Of a stretch of DNA of 64,000 nucleotides, positions 49,191 through 61,004 are shown one piece after another (position 1 is the first letter of the stretch; the number at the start of each line of letters is the position of its first letter). The notes under the pieces were generated by a model. It was not told the DNA's origin. It worked only from the letters and a program-made list of their open reading frames with translations, and searched no databases. The translations under genes and the position numbers were made by a program. Origin of the DNA: Cinclus cinclus (Eukaryota > Chordata > Aves > Passeriformes > Cinclidae); the NCBI RefSeq assembly GCF_963662255.1, contig NC_085050.1, forward strand, positions 18,599,662 to 18,663,661, written 5' to 3'.

Positions 49191-49470
49191 GACACAGATC
49201 TGGCACTATCATGCGACTGGTGATTATTCAAATGTCTCCATGATTAATTCAGTTTGTATTGATGCAAATAATCCTAGAGGAGACCTGTGAGAGCTAATGC
49301 ATTTTGCTTCTGTGGCTTTCCATTGATAGCACAAAACAGCAAGGAGGAAAGTAATTTTCATGATATTAATAATGCGATTGCAGAATCAGGTCATTTAAAA
49401 GAATGGTGCTGACTCAGCTGTAGTGGTGCAGGGTTGAACATGGAGATTAATTCTTGAGCATGCTACATAA
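49191..49470. promoter_or_regulatory. Enhancer-like block with octamer motif
   Basis: The block contains a perfect octamer ATGCAAAT (49262-49269, POU-factor site) close to CATGATTAATTC (49240-49250). Further along are GAGCTAATGCATTTTGC, GTAATTTTCATGATATTAATAA and a TGCTGACTCAGC palindrome-like Maf/AP-1 word near 49407. It contains no repeat and no coding frame. It is the strongest enhancer-like stretch I see by eye. Confidence 0.3.
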
Positions 49471-52400
49471 AAATCCACTGCTGGTATCTCACTGCACTGA
49501 AGTGTATTTCCTCCTTTGTAGGAAATATTTAAAATGACAGCAGTTGATTTGATGCCTTCTTTCCTGCTGTTAGGAATTCTTTTATAACATCAGAGCTCTT
49601 TCTGTTGAAGTATTTACCTTTACACAGTGAGAGGGAGCTTGTCTTTCTCCCTCCTCCTTTCCAGAACTGGAAATTGGTTCCTTCTTCTATAATTCCCTGA
49701 AGGTCAGTGAAAGTCTGAGGGGATCATAACTGCTGTGCATGAATAGCTGTCTCAGCCAATGAATCTTATTAAAATCAGTGATGAGAAGGAGCAAACATTT
49801 CCTTTTTTTGAAAGGACATCTTCATAGATGTCACTGGAAGCAGGCTCCTGGCTGACTCTTGCTATCTTATGTAGTTCTAGGGGCAGACATCTGTGTTTTC
49901 TTTTGATTTTTTTTAATGCTCAGGCCAATAAGCTCAGCAGATATGCTAAAAAGATGATTCTTGCCTAAGTTCCTTAGAGAGAGGGAGAAAGACAAGAAAA
50001 AATACATAGCCATTTTTTTAAGTGCAAGTTACAAATGCAGCACATAAAAATTTTGTTCCCTATACTTAAAAATGCAAAATGGAAAAAGTTTAAGTAAAAA
50101 GTGCTTTAAAAAAGGCTCTATTTGTGCTTTTTTTTCTTTTGTTTGTGTCTTTGTTTTTTATGTGGAGTTCTTGGGGGCAGGCTGAAAGGATTAGAGAAAA
50201 ATTTCTATACATTTGCAATGTACTGTTTCTGCGTTAGTGATATTTTTGCTTGCTTTGACAGGGAGCAGGAAAAGCCTGTTTTTCTCTCGTGGAGCTGCAA
50301 AATTAAAAATTAGCTGAAGGTTAAACATACATTTATCTTTCTACTATTTCTATACGTTGCATTTTTCTGATTCCAGCTAATTTATGTTTAAATAATATAT
50401 TACTTCTGAAGTAAATAAGAAAATGTAACACAATGTAGAAAAAAAATTTCAGCGTTAAATGAGGTCAGTTCAAGATAGTTGCAGTTTAAGCTTGCTGGTG
50501 ACCAGGGAAAAACTGAGAAGGGAGCATTAGTGAAGAGTATTAGGAACATCATCTAGTAATTAGAGACATGAATATTTCTGAGATTCTGCAACAACACTGG
50601 AAGCGAGAGACTTATTTTCCTCCTTAGCATCTTGGGTGGTAAATAATGGGACTATTTTGGCCTCCCTCCTCTTGAAAGTAAAGCTCATATTTTCTTGCTG
50701 AGAGTTGTTTCCACATTTTGTGGTTTAAAATAGGTCAGATATGTGCCATTGCCTTTGGCTGTGCATTGAGTCATATCACATAGCTACAAACCCACTGTCT
50801 TCTCTGAGAAAGTTGCAGCTTGCTGTCTGGAAATACAGGCTTGGGCTGGGGGAAGGACTGATTTTTTCTGAGAGCAGCATGGTAGTCCAGCTGTCACAAG
50901 GCCTTCTTCCACAAGTATCATCCTTACGTTTCCTTCCTAAATGCCAAGATACGTTTTGGGCAGGATTTGGATGGGGGATTGTGATAAAGCCTTTGTTGCT
51001 GATTCAAATCATCTGACTCTTTTGTTACTCCTGCCAGGTTGGATTTGTACATCGGTGCATTGCCAAGCGTGGCCCCAGCTGCCCTGCTGATGCCCAGCCC
51101 ATTAACAACCCCGAACACTCTCCATTCAACTTCCACGGCCTCACTGTCCCCTTGGCATTCCCCCTCTGTGGGCAGTCTTCCCCCTCCTCTCTGTGCTGTG
51201 CTGGAGGGGTTAGCACTGCTGGGTGCCTTGCTGACTGGCTCCTGCAGTCAAAAAACAGCGAGATGCAAGCCCTTGTAAAAGGCTTCTGCTCTCTATCACT
51301 GATGTCCAGACCATAATCATGGTCCTGCTGCCCTGTGGGCTGTCACAGGTCCCTGTGCAGCCAAGGGGAAAGGGAAAGCAAGAGCCTTGAGAAACTGCAC
51401 TCCCTTGTCTTGTTTATGAAATGAGATTTACTCATGAATTGATCATAAATTGATGGAAAACATAGTTGAATGTCAAAATACTACTGTGTCAGTCTGTACT
51501 AGGTTTCAGCTGAACTAAATTTGGGTTCTGTACTATTGAATGCTGAGATGTGTGAAATTTGGCTGTGTACAGGACAGTTGTTATCATATTTGTCTGTGCT
51601 GAAGGACTGAAAACTGGTATATTGCCTCCAAGTTTGCACAGGTGGGAGAATGATGTGGAAGAGTGAGTCATATCAATTTGAAATAGGAATGAAGGCTAAA
51701 AAGGATTGGTTTAGTGTTTGTTTTTACCCTTGGTGTGACTCTGTTTTTAACCACTTTATTATCCTCTGTAGTTATTTTTTACAAAGACATTTGCCAAGGA
51801 TTAGTTTTTGTTTGGTTGCAAATACTACATGGCAGCTGGAAGCCTTTTTATGAGGTTTTCAAAAGCTGAGAAACTGGTTGTCAATGTGTGAAAAGTTTTT
51901 TCCTGGTACTCTAAACTGCCTTTCATTAGGATGTTGTATATTTAATGATTGCTAGCCCAATGGGGCATGCAGAATTTCCTGCTGTGGTCTTCTGTAAAAA
52001 TTTATTGAAGAAAGACTTTGGAAAATGTTGCTGGTATGCAATGATGCATGGAAAACATTCACATTTGTGTAGAAGTAATGGAAGTCCTCTGAAACATTTG
52101 CTAGATTAAAACTAAGCCAAACCCTTGGTGATTCTAGCTGAGTTATCTGCACACAGATATTGGCAGGTAGGGTAGGTGTTATGTTTTTATTACTGCCTTT
52201 AAGCAGTCTTTGTACATTGTTGCTTTCAGATCCAGGATTAAAATGTTTTTCTTTTGGGAGAGAAAAATAAAATATTTTTTTCTCACTTGTTTGCATGCAT
52301 GTGCAAAATTACAGAACAGCAACTAGAAATTGGACCATACAACCCACAAAGAGAATTCCATCTTTCAATACTTAACATGAAATTTTGAGATGTGGTGTCC

Positions 52401-53589
52401 ATCATAAATCTTGTTGCAGATTTTCTGTTTCTAGCAGTATGTTAATTTGTATTTTGTTGTCGTTGTTGTTTTTATTTGTGTTTTTTCCCTTTTTGTTTCC
52501 ATTTTGGTATAGCATGGCTCTCAGAATGCAGATGTCAAAACAACCAGTGAACTGGATGCATTGGATCAAAAAGGTCTGACTGAGGAAAATATGATGTAGC
52601 GCAGGCTAAAGTAGAGCTGACACAGTCCTGAACTAAAGCTACTTAAGTGGTTTTCTGAAGTGAAAATGTTCAGGGATAAAAAGGCAATTTTTAGACCAGT
52701 GACTGGAAAGGAAGTGAGTGACACAAGAGCTGTAAGAAGTAGATGCTATGTTGGCCTAAGCATTAGGTGATATTCAAGGGGTACTTTGCAGGCCAGACTC
52801 TGCTGCTCTTGCTCTGTACTAAATATTAGATTGTATACTGAAAATCCATTCCACATTCTAATTTCTAACATTTCATTTTATTGATGAAACTGTTGCTGTG
52901 GTTATTCTGCTGATGTGCTCACTTTAGATTTTAATTTTAAATCATGAAATTGTAAATATTTGGTCCAAAACAAACAACAGTATCAGGAGAAGCATGCTTC
53001 TGCTAACTGATTTTTCATATATGGCTCCATCCTCTTAGGAGGAGGGTCAATCCTCTTCCAGACCTGCTGAAAGTTTACCTGGAGTCATTACAAAAATCCA
53101 TGGGGATGGTGTAGTTGACTGTGACATTATGCAACCTGACAATACCTAGAAAGAGCTGAGCTAAGATATGAGCAATTTAATGCATGGTATAGTGCATTGT
53201 TCAGTTGTGTAAGGTGATATGACTCCAATCAAAATGATCTGGAGATGGAGGCCAAACCACAGCCATGTGGAATGTTGACAAGAGACATGCAAGAGTTTTA
53301 GTTTAGACCTGAGGTGTGCATTGAAGTAATTTCAGCCACAGTACAGTATTCTCTGTGGGGAAGATGAATTCTCTGTGTGCTCTTGCATAATGGCATCTGA
53401 AGGACCCTCTATCATTGTCTGTTCTGTCCTGCCCAGCCCAGCAGATGATGCAGCTTTGGAGTCTACAGCATTACAGCATGTCTAAACATGTGGCTTGGGA
53501 AGTTTTATTCAGAACACAGCCATGTTTCAATTAAGTGAATACTTAAATTATTTATTGATAGTCTGCCAGTGGGCCACCAAGATAGACTG
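49471..53589. other. Intergenic, no gene seen
   Basis: No supported gene. T-rich stretches occur at about 50128-50160 and 52450-52505. A moderately GC-rich patch at 51040-51370 gives frames on both strands (for example 51039-51278) without recognisable products. Confidence 0.55.
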
Positions 53590-53965
53590 CAGGATATGTG
53601 CTCTTTGAGGGAGCTGGGCTTGTATAAAGTCATGTAGAGACTAAGGAGTGACCTAGTAGATATTTATAACTACTTCAATATGGAGAGTTATGAAAATGAG
53701 ACAACTAAAACTCCTCAGAAGGTACAGATGATGTATCAGGACGCAACAACCATGATTTCTGCATGGGGAGGGTCGAGTCAGCCAACCCTTCTTCCCAGGA
53801 GAGCAGTGCAGCACTCAGCCAGGTGAATGACTATCTTTGGGGAGTTTTCTATTGATGACCTGATTCAGTTCTGTTGGTAATCCTGCTTAGAGGGTGAGAC
53901 TAGACTGGATAGCTTCAGTTGTTTCTTGCAAGCAACCCTTCAGTGACATTGTTCTCAGTTTCCTT
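53590..53965 (+). mobile_element. Decayed CR1 3' fragment, sense
   Basis: The plus-strand text follows the 3' end of CR1 in order. First comes TTTGAGGGAGCTGGGCTTG, then GGAGTGACCTAGTAGATATTTATAACTAC, read here as a mutated 'ggtgacctcat..' segment. Later comes TGAGACTAGACTGGATAGCTTC followed by CAACCCTTCAGTGA, matching the 'ggactagatgatc ... ccaaccc' terminus. It is heavily diverged and rearranged in the middle, so older than the copy at 55170-56242. Confidence 0.6.
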
Positions 53966-55169
53966 GACCGAATTTGAACCCTAAGAGCTTGAAGGTGTTT
54001 AAAGGCTGTGTCCATTCAACACTCCACCAAGCACAAGTTTCAGAAGAAAGCCTTCAGACACTGTCACTTTGGCTCTTCAGACAAATAAGGTCTATTTCAC
54101 CAGAGATTTAAAAATAATCTTCTGTGGGAACCACAGTGGGAGTTGCCTCTTCAGATGGAAAGTCTACTTTTTTGACCTTGACTTCTCTAAAACTGTCACA
54201 CAGCAGTATGTATATATTTATGCAGGGAAAAACAATTCTACCAGATCCTACTTTGCATATGTAATTTGGTTACAGGGAAGAGAATGAGAGAACAAGCTGC
54301 TTGTGGCAAATATAAATAAATTAATTCATTACTGCATAGCAGTTCTTGCTGTGACATTATTGGGTGTTTTCAAATCTTGTAGTATGAAGTCTTATTGTCT
54401 TGGCTTGACCAGATGTACTAATGATCTTTTGGGTCCTGTTATCTGTAGTCTAATGACATGTTAAAATATTTGGATTCTGTACTACGCCAATTTTAAAGAC
54501 ACCATTAAAAGACATATAAAAGAGGGCTGGTTATTTTCTTGGTATTTTTGGGGGCGTGATTAGTGCTGTATGAATGGAAAGAAGTGACTCGATAAATCTT
54601 TGTGAAGGTGGTACTGATGTAGAAAGTAAGCAGAGAGAAAAACCACTTGCCCTGGACTACACAATAAGTCAGATGCTTCTTCCTCTTTATTAATTATGAT
54701 GATAAAATGGATGTGAAATAATGCTTACACTGATCTGGAACAGCTGTTGAATATCTTTTAACAGAACTGAAGTAGGAATAATATCAAACCAAAATAGCTC
54801 TATAAGTAATTAGGCACAAATTAATAAAACGACAAAAGACAGAGGCATATTATGAACTCTGATTTAATCCCAAAGAGAAGAGAAAAATAAAAGGAGTTAA
54901 AATATTTTTGATGTGTATGTACAGTGACTTCTGCCTAGGAATTTAGATTCATCTTATCAATGTAAATGCTAAATATCTAGACAGGCAAGATCAAAGTGAT
55001 TTCTGTGAGGCAGCATGGGGAAAGCAGGTGCTGCTGTTTTAATGATACAGACATCTTGTCACTGAGATTTGTCAGCTGGATGTATTATTGATCCTCAATT
55101 GGTTTTGGGTTTATTAGTGATAGTGATGACCAAAGGACTCTTAATATTTTTTCACAATAATCCAGCTGA
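53966..55169. other. Intergenic, no gene seen
   Basis: AT-rich spacer between two sense CR1 fragments. I see no gene, no repeat of note and no clear regulatory cluster. Confidence 0.6.
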
Positions 55170-56242
55170 AAATGTTGTAACGAGTTTACCAAATTTCCAG
55201 CACACAGCTGGATAAACACGGCGTTATGTAACGACGTGAGCAACTGGCTCACAGGTCAGGAACAGAGGGCTACAGTGAATGGGGTGACATCAGAGTGGTG
55301 ACCTAGTGGGGTTCCACAGGGCTCCATCCTTGGCCCTCTGCTCTTTAAAATCTTCACAAATTTCTTCAATGAAGGACTGGAAGGGATACTGAGCAAGTTT
55401 GCAGATGATACGAATATGGGAGGAGCTGTTGGCTCCCTCAAAGTCAGGGAGGCCCTGCAGAGAGACCTGGACAAATCAGAGGGCTGAGCAATCACCAACC
55501 ATGTGAAGATCAACAAGGGAAAGTGCTGGATTCTGCACCTGGGGTGGGGTTACCCAGACTGGGGAATGGGATGCTGAAAAACAGTGCAGCAGAAAGGGAT
55601 GGGAGGGTCCTGGTCAGTGGAAAGTTGAACATGAGCCAGCAGTGCCCTGGCAGCCAGCAGGGCTGAGCGTGTCCTGGGGACATCAGGGACAGCATGGCCA
55701 GCTGGGCAAGGGAGGGATTGTCCTGCTCTGCTCTGAGCTGGGCGGCCTCACCTCAAGTGCTGGGGGCAGTTTTGGGTACTGCAATTTAAGAAAGGTATTA
55801 AACTATTAAAGAATGTCCAAAGGAGGGCAAGAAAAGTGCTGAAGGACATTGAGGTGAAGTGGTAATGGGGAATGGCTGAGGTCACTTGGCTTGGTCAGCC
55901 TGGGGAAGAGGAGGTTGAGGGGAGACCTCATTGCAGTTACATCTTCTTTGTAAAGGGGAAGAGGAGGGGCAGGCACTGACCTCTGCTCTGTGGGGGTCGG
56001 TGACAGGACCCCAGGGAATGGCCTGAAGTGTGTCAGGGGAGATTTAGTTTGTAAATAAGGAAAAGGTTCTTCACCCAGAGTGGATGGGCACTGGAACAGG
56101 CTCTTCAGGGAAGTGGTCACTGCACCGAGCCTGACAGAGTTCAAGAAGCATTTGGACAATGCTCTTGGGCACATGGTGTGACTCTTGGGGATAGTGCTGT
56201 GAAAGGTTGGGTATTGGACTTGAGGATCATGATTCTGTGATT
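55170..56242 (+). mobile_element. CR1 LINE, sense, 5'-truncated
   Basis: This is a relatively well-preserved CR1 copy truncated at its 5' end within the reverse transcriptase. Plus-strand translation from about 55240 gives SNWLTGQEQRATVNGVTSEW. After a stop come GVPQGSILGPLLFKIF and FADDTNMGGA, the RT palm motif with both catalytic Asp residues. A TGA then interrupts the frame after the RDLDKSEG segment. The remainder follows CR1 3' sequence to the terminal CATGATTCTGTGATT near 56230-56242. The stops and a 5' truncation make it non-autonomous. GC content is higher than the flanks. Confidence 0.9.
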
Positions 56243-56583
56243 TCCTTCACTGAAATATATTGGCTGGAAAACTTTGCAGAAGAAATTAGCTTATCACAAC
56301 ATATTGCAAAAGACAGGTAGATCCCTATACATCAAGAGTAATATTTAAGCATTTGAGAAACAAGCTCTTCCACACCACTGCAGTGTTAAGATTATTAGTG
56401 AAGGAAAAGCAGAGCTCATTTGGAGTGTACATGGTTTTTTAAGGGAGAAAGAATTCTGTGGGTCAAGCAAATGTCAGGTAGAGAAAAGCTCAGTTAATTT
56501 CAATTTTTTTCCCCCACATAATTCTTGACAGGATTTTAAGCAAGTCACAGCTCTTTATCTTTGTGATTTAAAAAAAGGAACAA

Positions 56584-56638
56584 TTTTCCTTTTCCCTTTC
56601 CCTTTTCCCTTTCCTTTTCCTTTCTTTCCCTTTCCCTT
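56584..56638. repeat. Pyrimidine tract (CCTTTT/CCCTTT units)
   Basis: An unbroken C/T tract built from variable TTTCCC, TTTTCC and TTTCTTTCCC units lies on the plus strand. It is a mirror-type polypurine-polypyrimidine stretch able in principle to form triplex DNA. Confidence 0.93.
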
Positions 56639-58984
56639 CATTATACCACAGAGCACTGGTGATTTTTTCACTCCCAAGGAGTTAGGATGATGTACAATGC
56701 TATGTCTGTGTGTGGTTAAATAACCGCAGTTTTCAGCAATATCTGTTGGTGTAGCTGCTTAGTTTGATGCAGCCAGCTATGACTCTAGGGAGGGTATCAG
56801 GCCCTGGCACTCTCTTCCTAAGCCCCAGAAGAGATCAACCCACTCCTTAAGGTTTGTTTTCCTAAGTCCAAACAGAGCTGTAGGGCTCATCCTTTTTTGC
56901 TGAGTAGAGGACAGAAGGTCTGGGGCTTGGATGTTCTCTGTGGGGCTGATGGTCCTTGGGCAGGATCCAGTCTGCTGGGTTGATTTTACTGCAAGTGTCC
57001 TGGTGGGAGCTGGTGCTGAGAGCTGGTCCCAGGGTGCTCCAGCCTCCCTGACAAGCTCTCCTTCCTCTGTCACAGCTGTGCAGGTTGGAAGGGAAGACAG
57101 CGCTAGTACAACTTCTTATGTTACATCTATCTAGTGTTTTACTGGATTAACTTCTACTCATACACATTCCCAGAGATGAAGAATCCACTTCAGCCCCTAA
57201 AATTTGATGAAATGGACTGAAGGGAGATAATGAAGTGTTTTTACATGAAATAAAATCTGCCAGAATATTCTGCATGCTCAACCCTGGCACTGCTTTAGGC
57301 AGGGATGTTGCCTTAAAGATGCACTAGGTGGCACTTTAGGACTGCTTAAAGGAAGCAGGAAACTTAGCAACACTAATTCTACACCATCATGAGCAGAGTA
57401 AACAGTCTGGTGCAAAACAAAATATAAAAAAACCATAAGCAATTAAATATGTATTTAGCAGCAAGTGTGATTCGATTTCTGTTTTTCCCGCAGCAACTGC
57501 ACTTGCTGAAAGTGGACATGCAACTGAAAATTACATTCTTGTTCTAAACAGATTGTATCTTTGTCGTCTTGTTCTTCTAAATAAATGGACTTCGCTTTTC
57601 AGCATCTAGCCAAACACAGGATCAGGTGCTATATTTTTTCGTTAATCAGCCTGTGTCTCTACAGCTATCTGTGATGGTAGGTTTGAATTGTTTCATTTCT
57701 TCATAGGAACTGCTGAAATGTCTGTTCTCCAACATTTAATTTTATTTCCTTCAACTGGTTATAGCTGACTTAAGCCCATGCAGAACTGAAGTTCTGTTCC
57801 GGGACAGCCCTCTAGGGTGTCTCCTGAGCATGAGAAACTGGTTTTGTTGCCATTTTAATGTCCATTCCCCTGCCAGGGATATGTGTTGGCAAAGTGTTTG
57901 AATTCTGTAATGATTTATCTTGTTAAGCACATTAGAGTGACATAAAAATCATAACTCCTAATTTTAACAGAATTTTCTCCTTCTGAATAATTTAGGGAAC
58001 CTTAGAAGTAATCAGATTATTTTGATAGGTACAGATAATCTAACAGAAGCATAGCTATGTATAGATTACTTTCCACAAAATGACAGACCATCCTTTTGCT
58101 AAGAATTTGATTCTGTAGTATCAATAAAATGTATAAACTGTGAAACGGTAGATAAGAACACAGATCACAGCAACAAGGAAATGTACAGTATGTAGCTGAG
58201 ATGAAGTAATGTCTTGCAAAAACAGTAGGTTTATATTGGTCAACATATAAAATACCCAGGCAATAAATGCAAACCTTTTTTAGAGTTTCTTGGCTACATT
58301 GTCACTTTTTGCCTTTTTTCCTGTCTCTGCTATGCATATGACTGCAGTTCATTTTTTCTGATACTCTTACTTTTACTTATTTTAAGAAATTGATAGAACT
58401 GCTCAGCATTAATGAATGTATATTTTTTTTCTTTTTTGGTCAGGAATTAGTATTGTGTTGAAACCAAAACATTTTATTGAAACAACAATTTAAAAACTTT
58501 CTCAAGAAGGTGACTGAGCACCAGGAATACTGACAAAGTGCTAAAACTATGTTCACTCAAGAACAGCTGACAGCCAGGCACTGAAGATAAGTGCTGCTTT
58601 TAGTTTGGTGCTTATGCTGTACAGAGGCCTCTATACAACCCCTATATAAAGGGTTGTGCTGCTGCACCTACCTAAGTGCCATCCCAATCTGTTATGTAAA
58701 ATTATTCTAAGAAAAGTCTGAGAAAGTCAGAAAACTAATGTGAACAGAGAGCTCTGCAGGCACAACCCCAGGGTAGTTTTTGACTATAGTATCTGCATAG
58801 TCAGATGTTTGCTCTGAGACAGCTTCAGCCCGAAGCTTTCAGACTTGTTATTGTGCAGCTATGCCTGAAATAAAATGCCCTGCTCCTGACGTGGGCATCT
58901 GGGCATGGCACAGGCAGAGATGTGTGCTGATGGGGCTGCTGGGGTACACATGGGGCCACAGTTACTGCTTCCTCGGAGCGGGCA

Positions 58985-59130
58985 GGAGGCACGCCTTTGT
59001 CTTTACAGTAAACAAGAAGAGTGTGTGACTGGAAATCAATAGGTTGAACTTAGCAGATGAGAAATGAGGTCTAATTGGTGATTAAACAACACGGTGGTTG
59101 AAACAATTAGATGTCGATCCATTTGCATCT
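58985..59130. promoter_or_regulatory. Enhancer-like block with POU and forkhead words
   Basis: Within 145 bases there are GTAAACA (59008-59014, forkhead), TAATTG (59072-59077), GATTAAAC (59080-59087), CAATTAG (59104-59110) and ATTTGCAT (59121-59128, octamer). The stretch is unique and non-coding. The density of developmental-factor words suggests an enhancer; function is inferred. Confidence 0.3.
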
Positions 59131-61004
59131 CTCCTTTCTGGAGGGAAAGCTAGGCTGAAGAGCTTTAGTTTCATGGCTCTTGCCACGTCCTGGGGTCTCT
59201 CATGGCATGTGGGGCTTTGAGTATCTTGGACTTAGGAGAGAGACAGAGACTGTTCAGACAGTTCAAGTAAGAAGGGATCCTGGAGGTTATCTGGTTGTCT
59301 GAAATTAATGTCTCAATCTTACAGGCTCCCTGACCTCTGCTGTGACTGCTTCCTAGCCAGGTGAGACTGCTCTTCTGAAATACTGTGCTGGGAACCTTTG
59401 AATGAAGATGCAGATAGATGTTTCTTAGGTGATGGTAAAAGTGGTATAAATTTACAAGGTTGCTGCCTCTTTGTCAGCTTTATAATCTGCTGCTTTTCTT
59501 TGTCTGTCCATGATGAATTGTGCATTAGAGAATATCTTTCAGTAGTACTGAATAAGTATGTCTTGTGCCAATATATGAAGTTAAATGTTCTGGTATTGTT
59601 CTGGAAGTGTTGGTCTTGACTAAATTTCCCCAGTAGGTCTCCCAGACTGCACTGAGATGCTCTGGTTATGCTGACAGCAGCAATTATGTAGTTAGCTTAA
59701 AGCTAGTTTTGGTGTGTCTGAGAACAGAAGTGATGCAGGACATGACAGTGCATATGTGCAGGTATGTGTATGTATATCATATGACTGTACCATATGGTGT
59801 AACATTCATGAACAGGTATTATATTCTGCCTTTTTGATGTTGTTGGTACTTCTTATTTTGTCTTGTTCTGCTTTGTTCTTAAAATTAACCTAGTTAATCG
59901 CACAGAATGGTTTGCTGTTGTATAAAAGACTTCTCTTAGCACTGTTATCATCCTGTACAATAAGTTTGATGATAGAAAAGATTCCAGGGTAAAACAAACA
60001 ATTTTCCACCTAGAAATACCTCCTTTCAGCTTCTTTTTGCTTGTTTTTCTCTTTTCCTTAAAATGTTGAAAAATATAAGGGCTATTTTCTATTAAGAAGC
60101 TGAAGTGTGCCAGTTTTTAGTGCTTCATATTGTTAAGGCATAGTAAAGTCATATTAGCCCCACAGACTTTTGGTTTTTTTGCCTAACATAGTCCACTAAA
60201 TTAGCCCACAAGGCATTAACTGGAGACTTAAATTCAATTCCCTTCTTTGTTTAATTCAGGGCAGGAGAGTGTACCTCTAGCTCTGCTTTCCTTTGCAGGT
60301 GCCAGAGTCAACAGGATAGACCCAAGTGGTACTATTTTTTTTTTTCCTCTCCCCTCCTTTTCTCTTTCAAAACTGCAAAATAAAAAAACAACAAAAAAAT
60401 TCTGACAAATAAAAATATTTTGCAAACTAGATAGTAATTTCTTTTCATCACTGGTTCTAGAGAGTATGACAATATTTTTTCAGTTTTCCTAATCCTTTTG
60501 TTATCAAATACAGTCTTGTAAGTAATCAGAGTGGAGAAAGGATGCAAAAATATTACAAATGCATTCCAGCGCAGAAAGCTTTCCTGGGGAGTTTTTTCAT
60601 CTCTGCTGTTATACTATGAACTCATAAAATTTTCTTTTTTTTGGTGAAGTTTGAAATCCTCAGTGGAAAATTACTGTAAATCAGAGTAATTCTTCTTGGG
60701 AGTTCTACTGCTAGCAAATACAGCTTTGAGTCCATAGCTAATTATAATGTCTCTGCTTAGGCTTTTTAACTAGAAGAATCTACTCCATCAGCAGTTCCCA
60801 ATGTTTCCGGCGCAGTGCGGCATACACATGTTCCTACAGCACTCCAGGGCTTATAGGTCATGATCCTTTCTGTTATGGATATGAATGCATTCTTGTAATG
60901 TAGCTAAAACAGATAGTGTTCCCATCAAGTGAACACAAGTCTACATGTAACACAATGAAAGGTCCTTGCACTTTGGTTGTGTGCTTGGGAAGGTGAGAGC
61001 GCTG

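Larger units (their letters stand above)
56243..61004. other. Intergenic with enhancer-like stretch
   Basis: No supported gene. It contains the pyrimidine-rich tract at 56584-56638 and an enhancer-like block at 58985-59130. Frames at 56777-57073 and 56931-57134 lie on opposite strands of a GC-richer patch and have no recognisable product. Confidence 0.55.

Noticed and set aside
53966..55169. A further transposon linking the two sense CR1 fragments
   Set aside because: No recognisable element words. The stretch looks like unique AT-rich DNA.
55256..56174. Several minus-strand ORFs opposite the sense CR1
   Set aside because: They are antisense shadows of the CR1 reverse transcriptase and 3' region.
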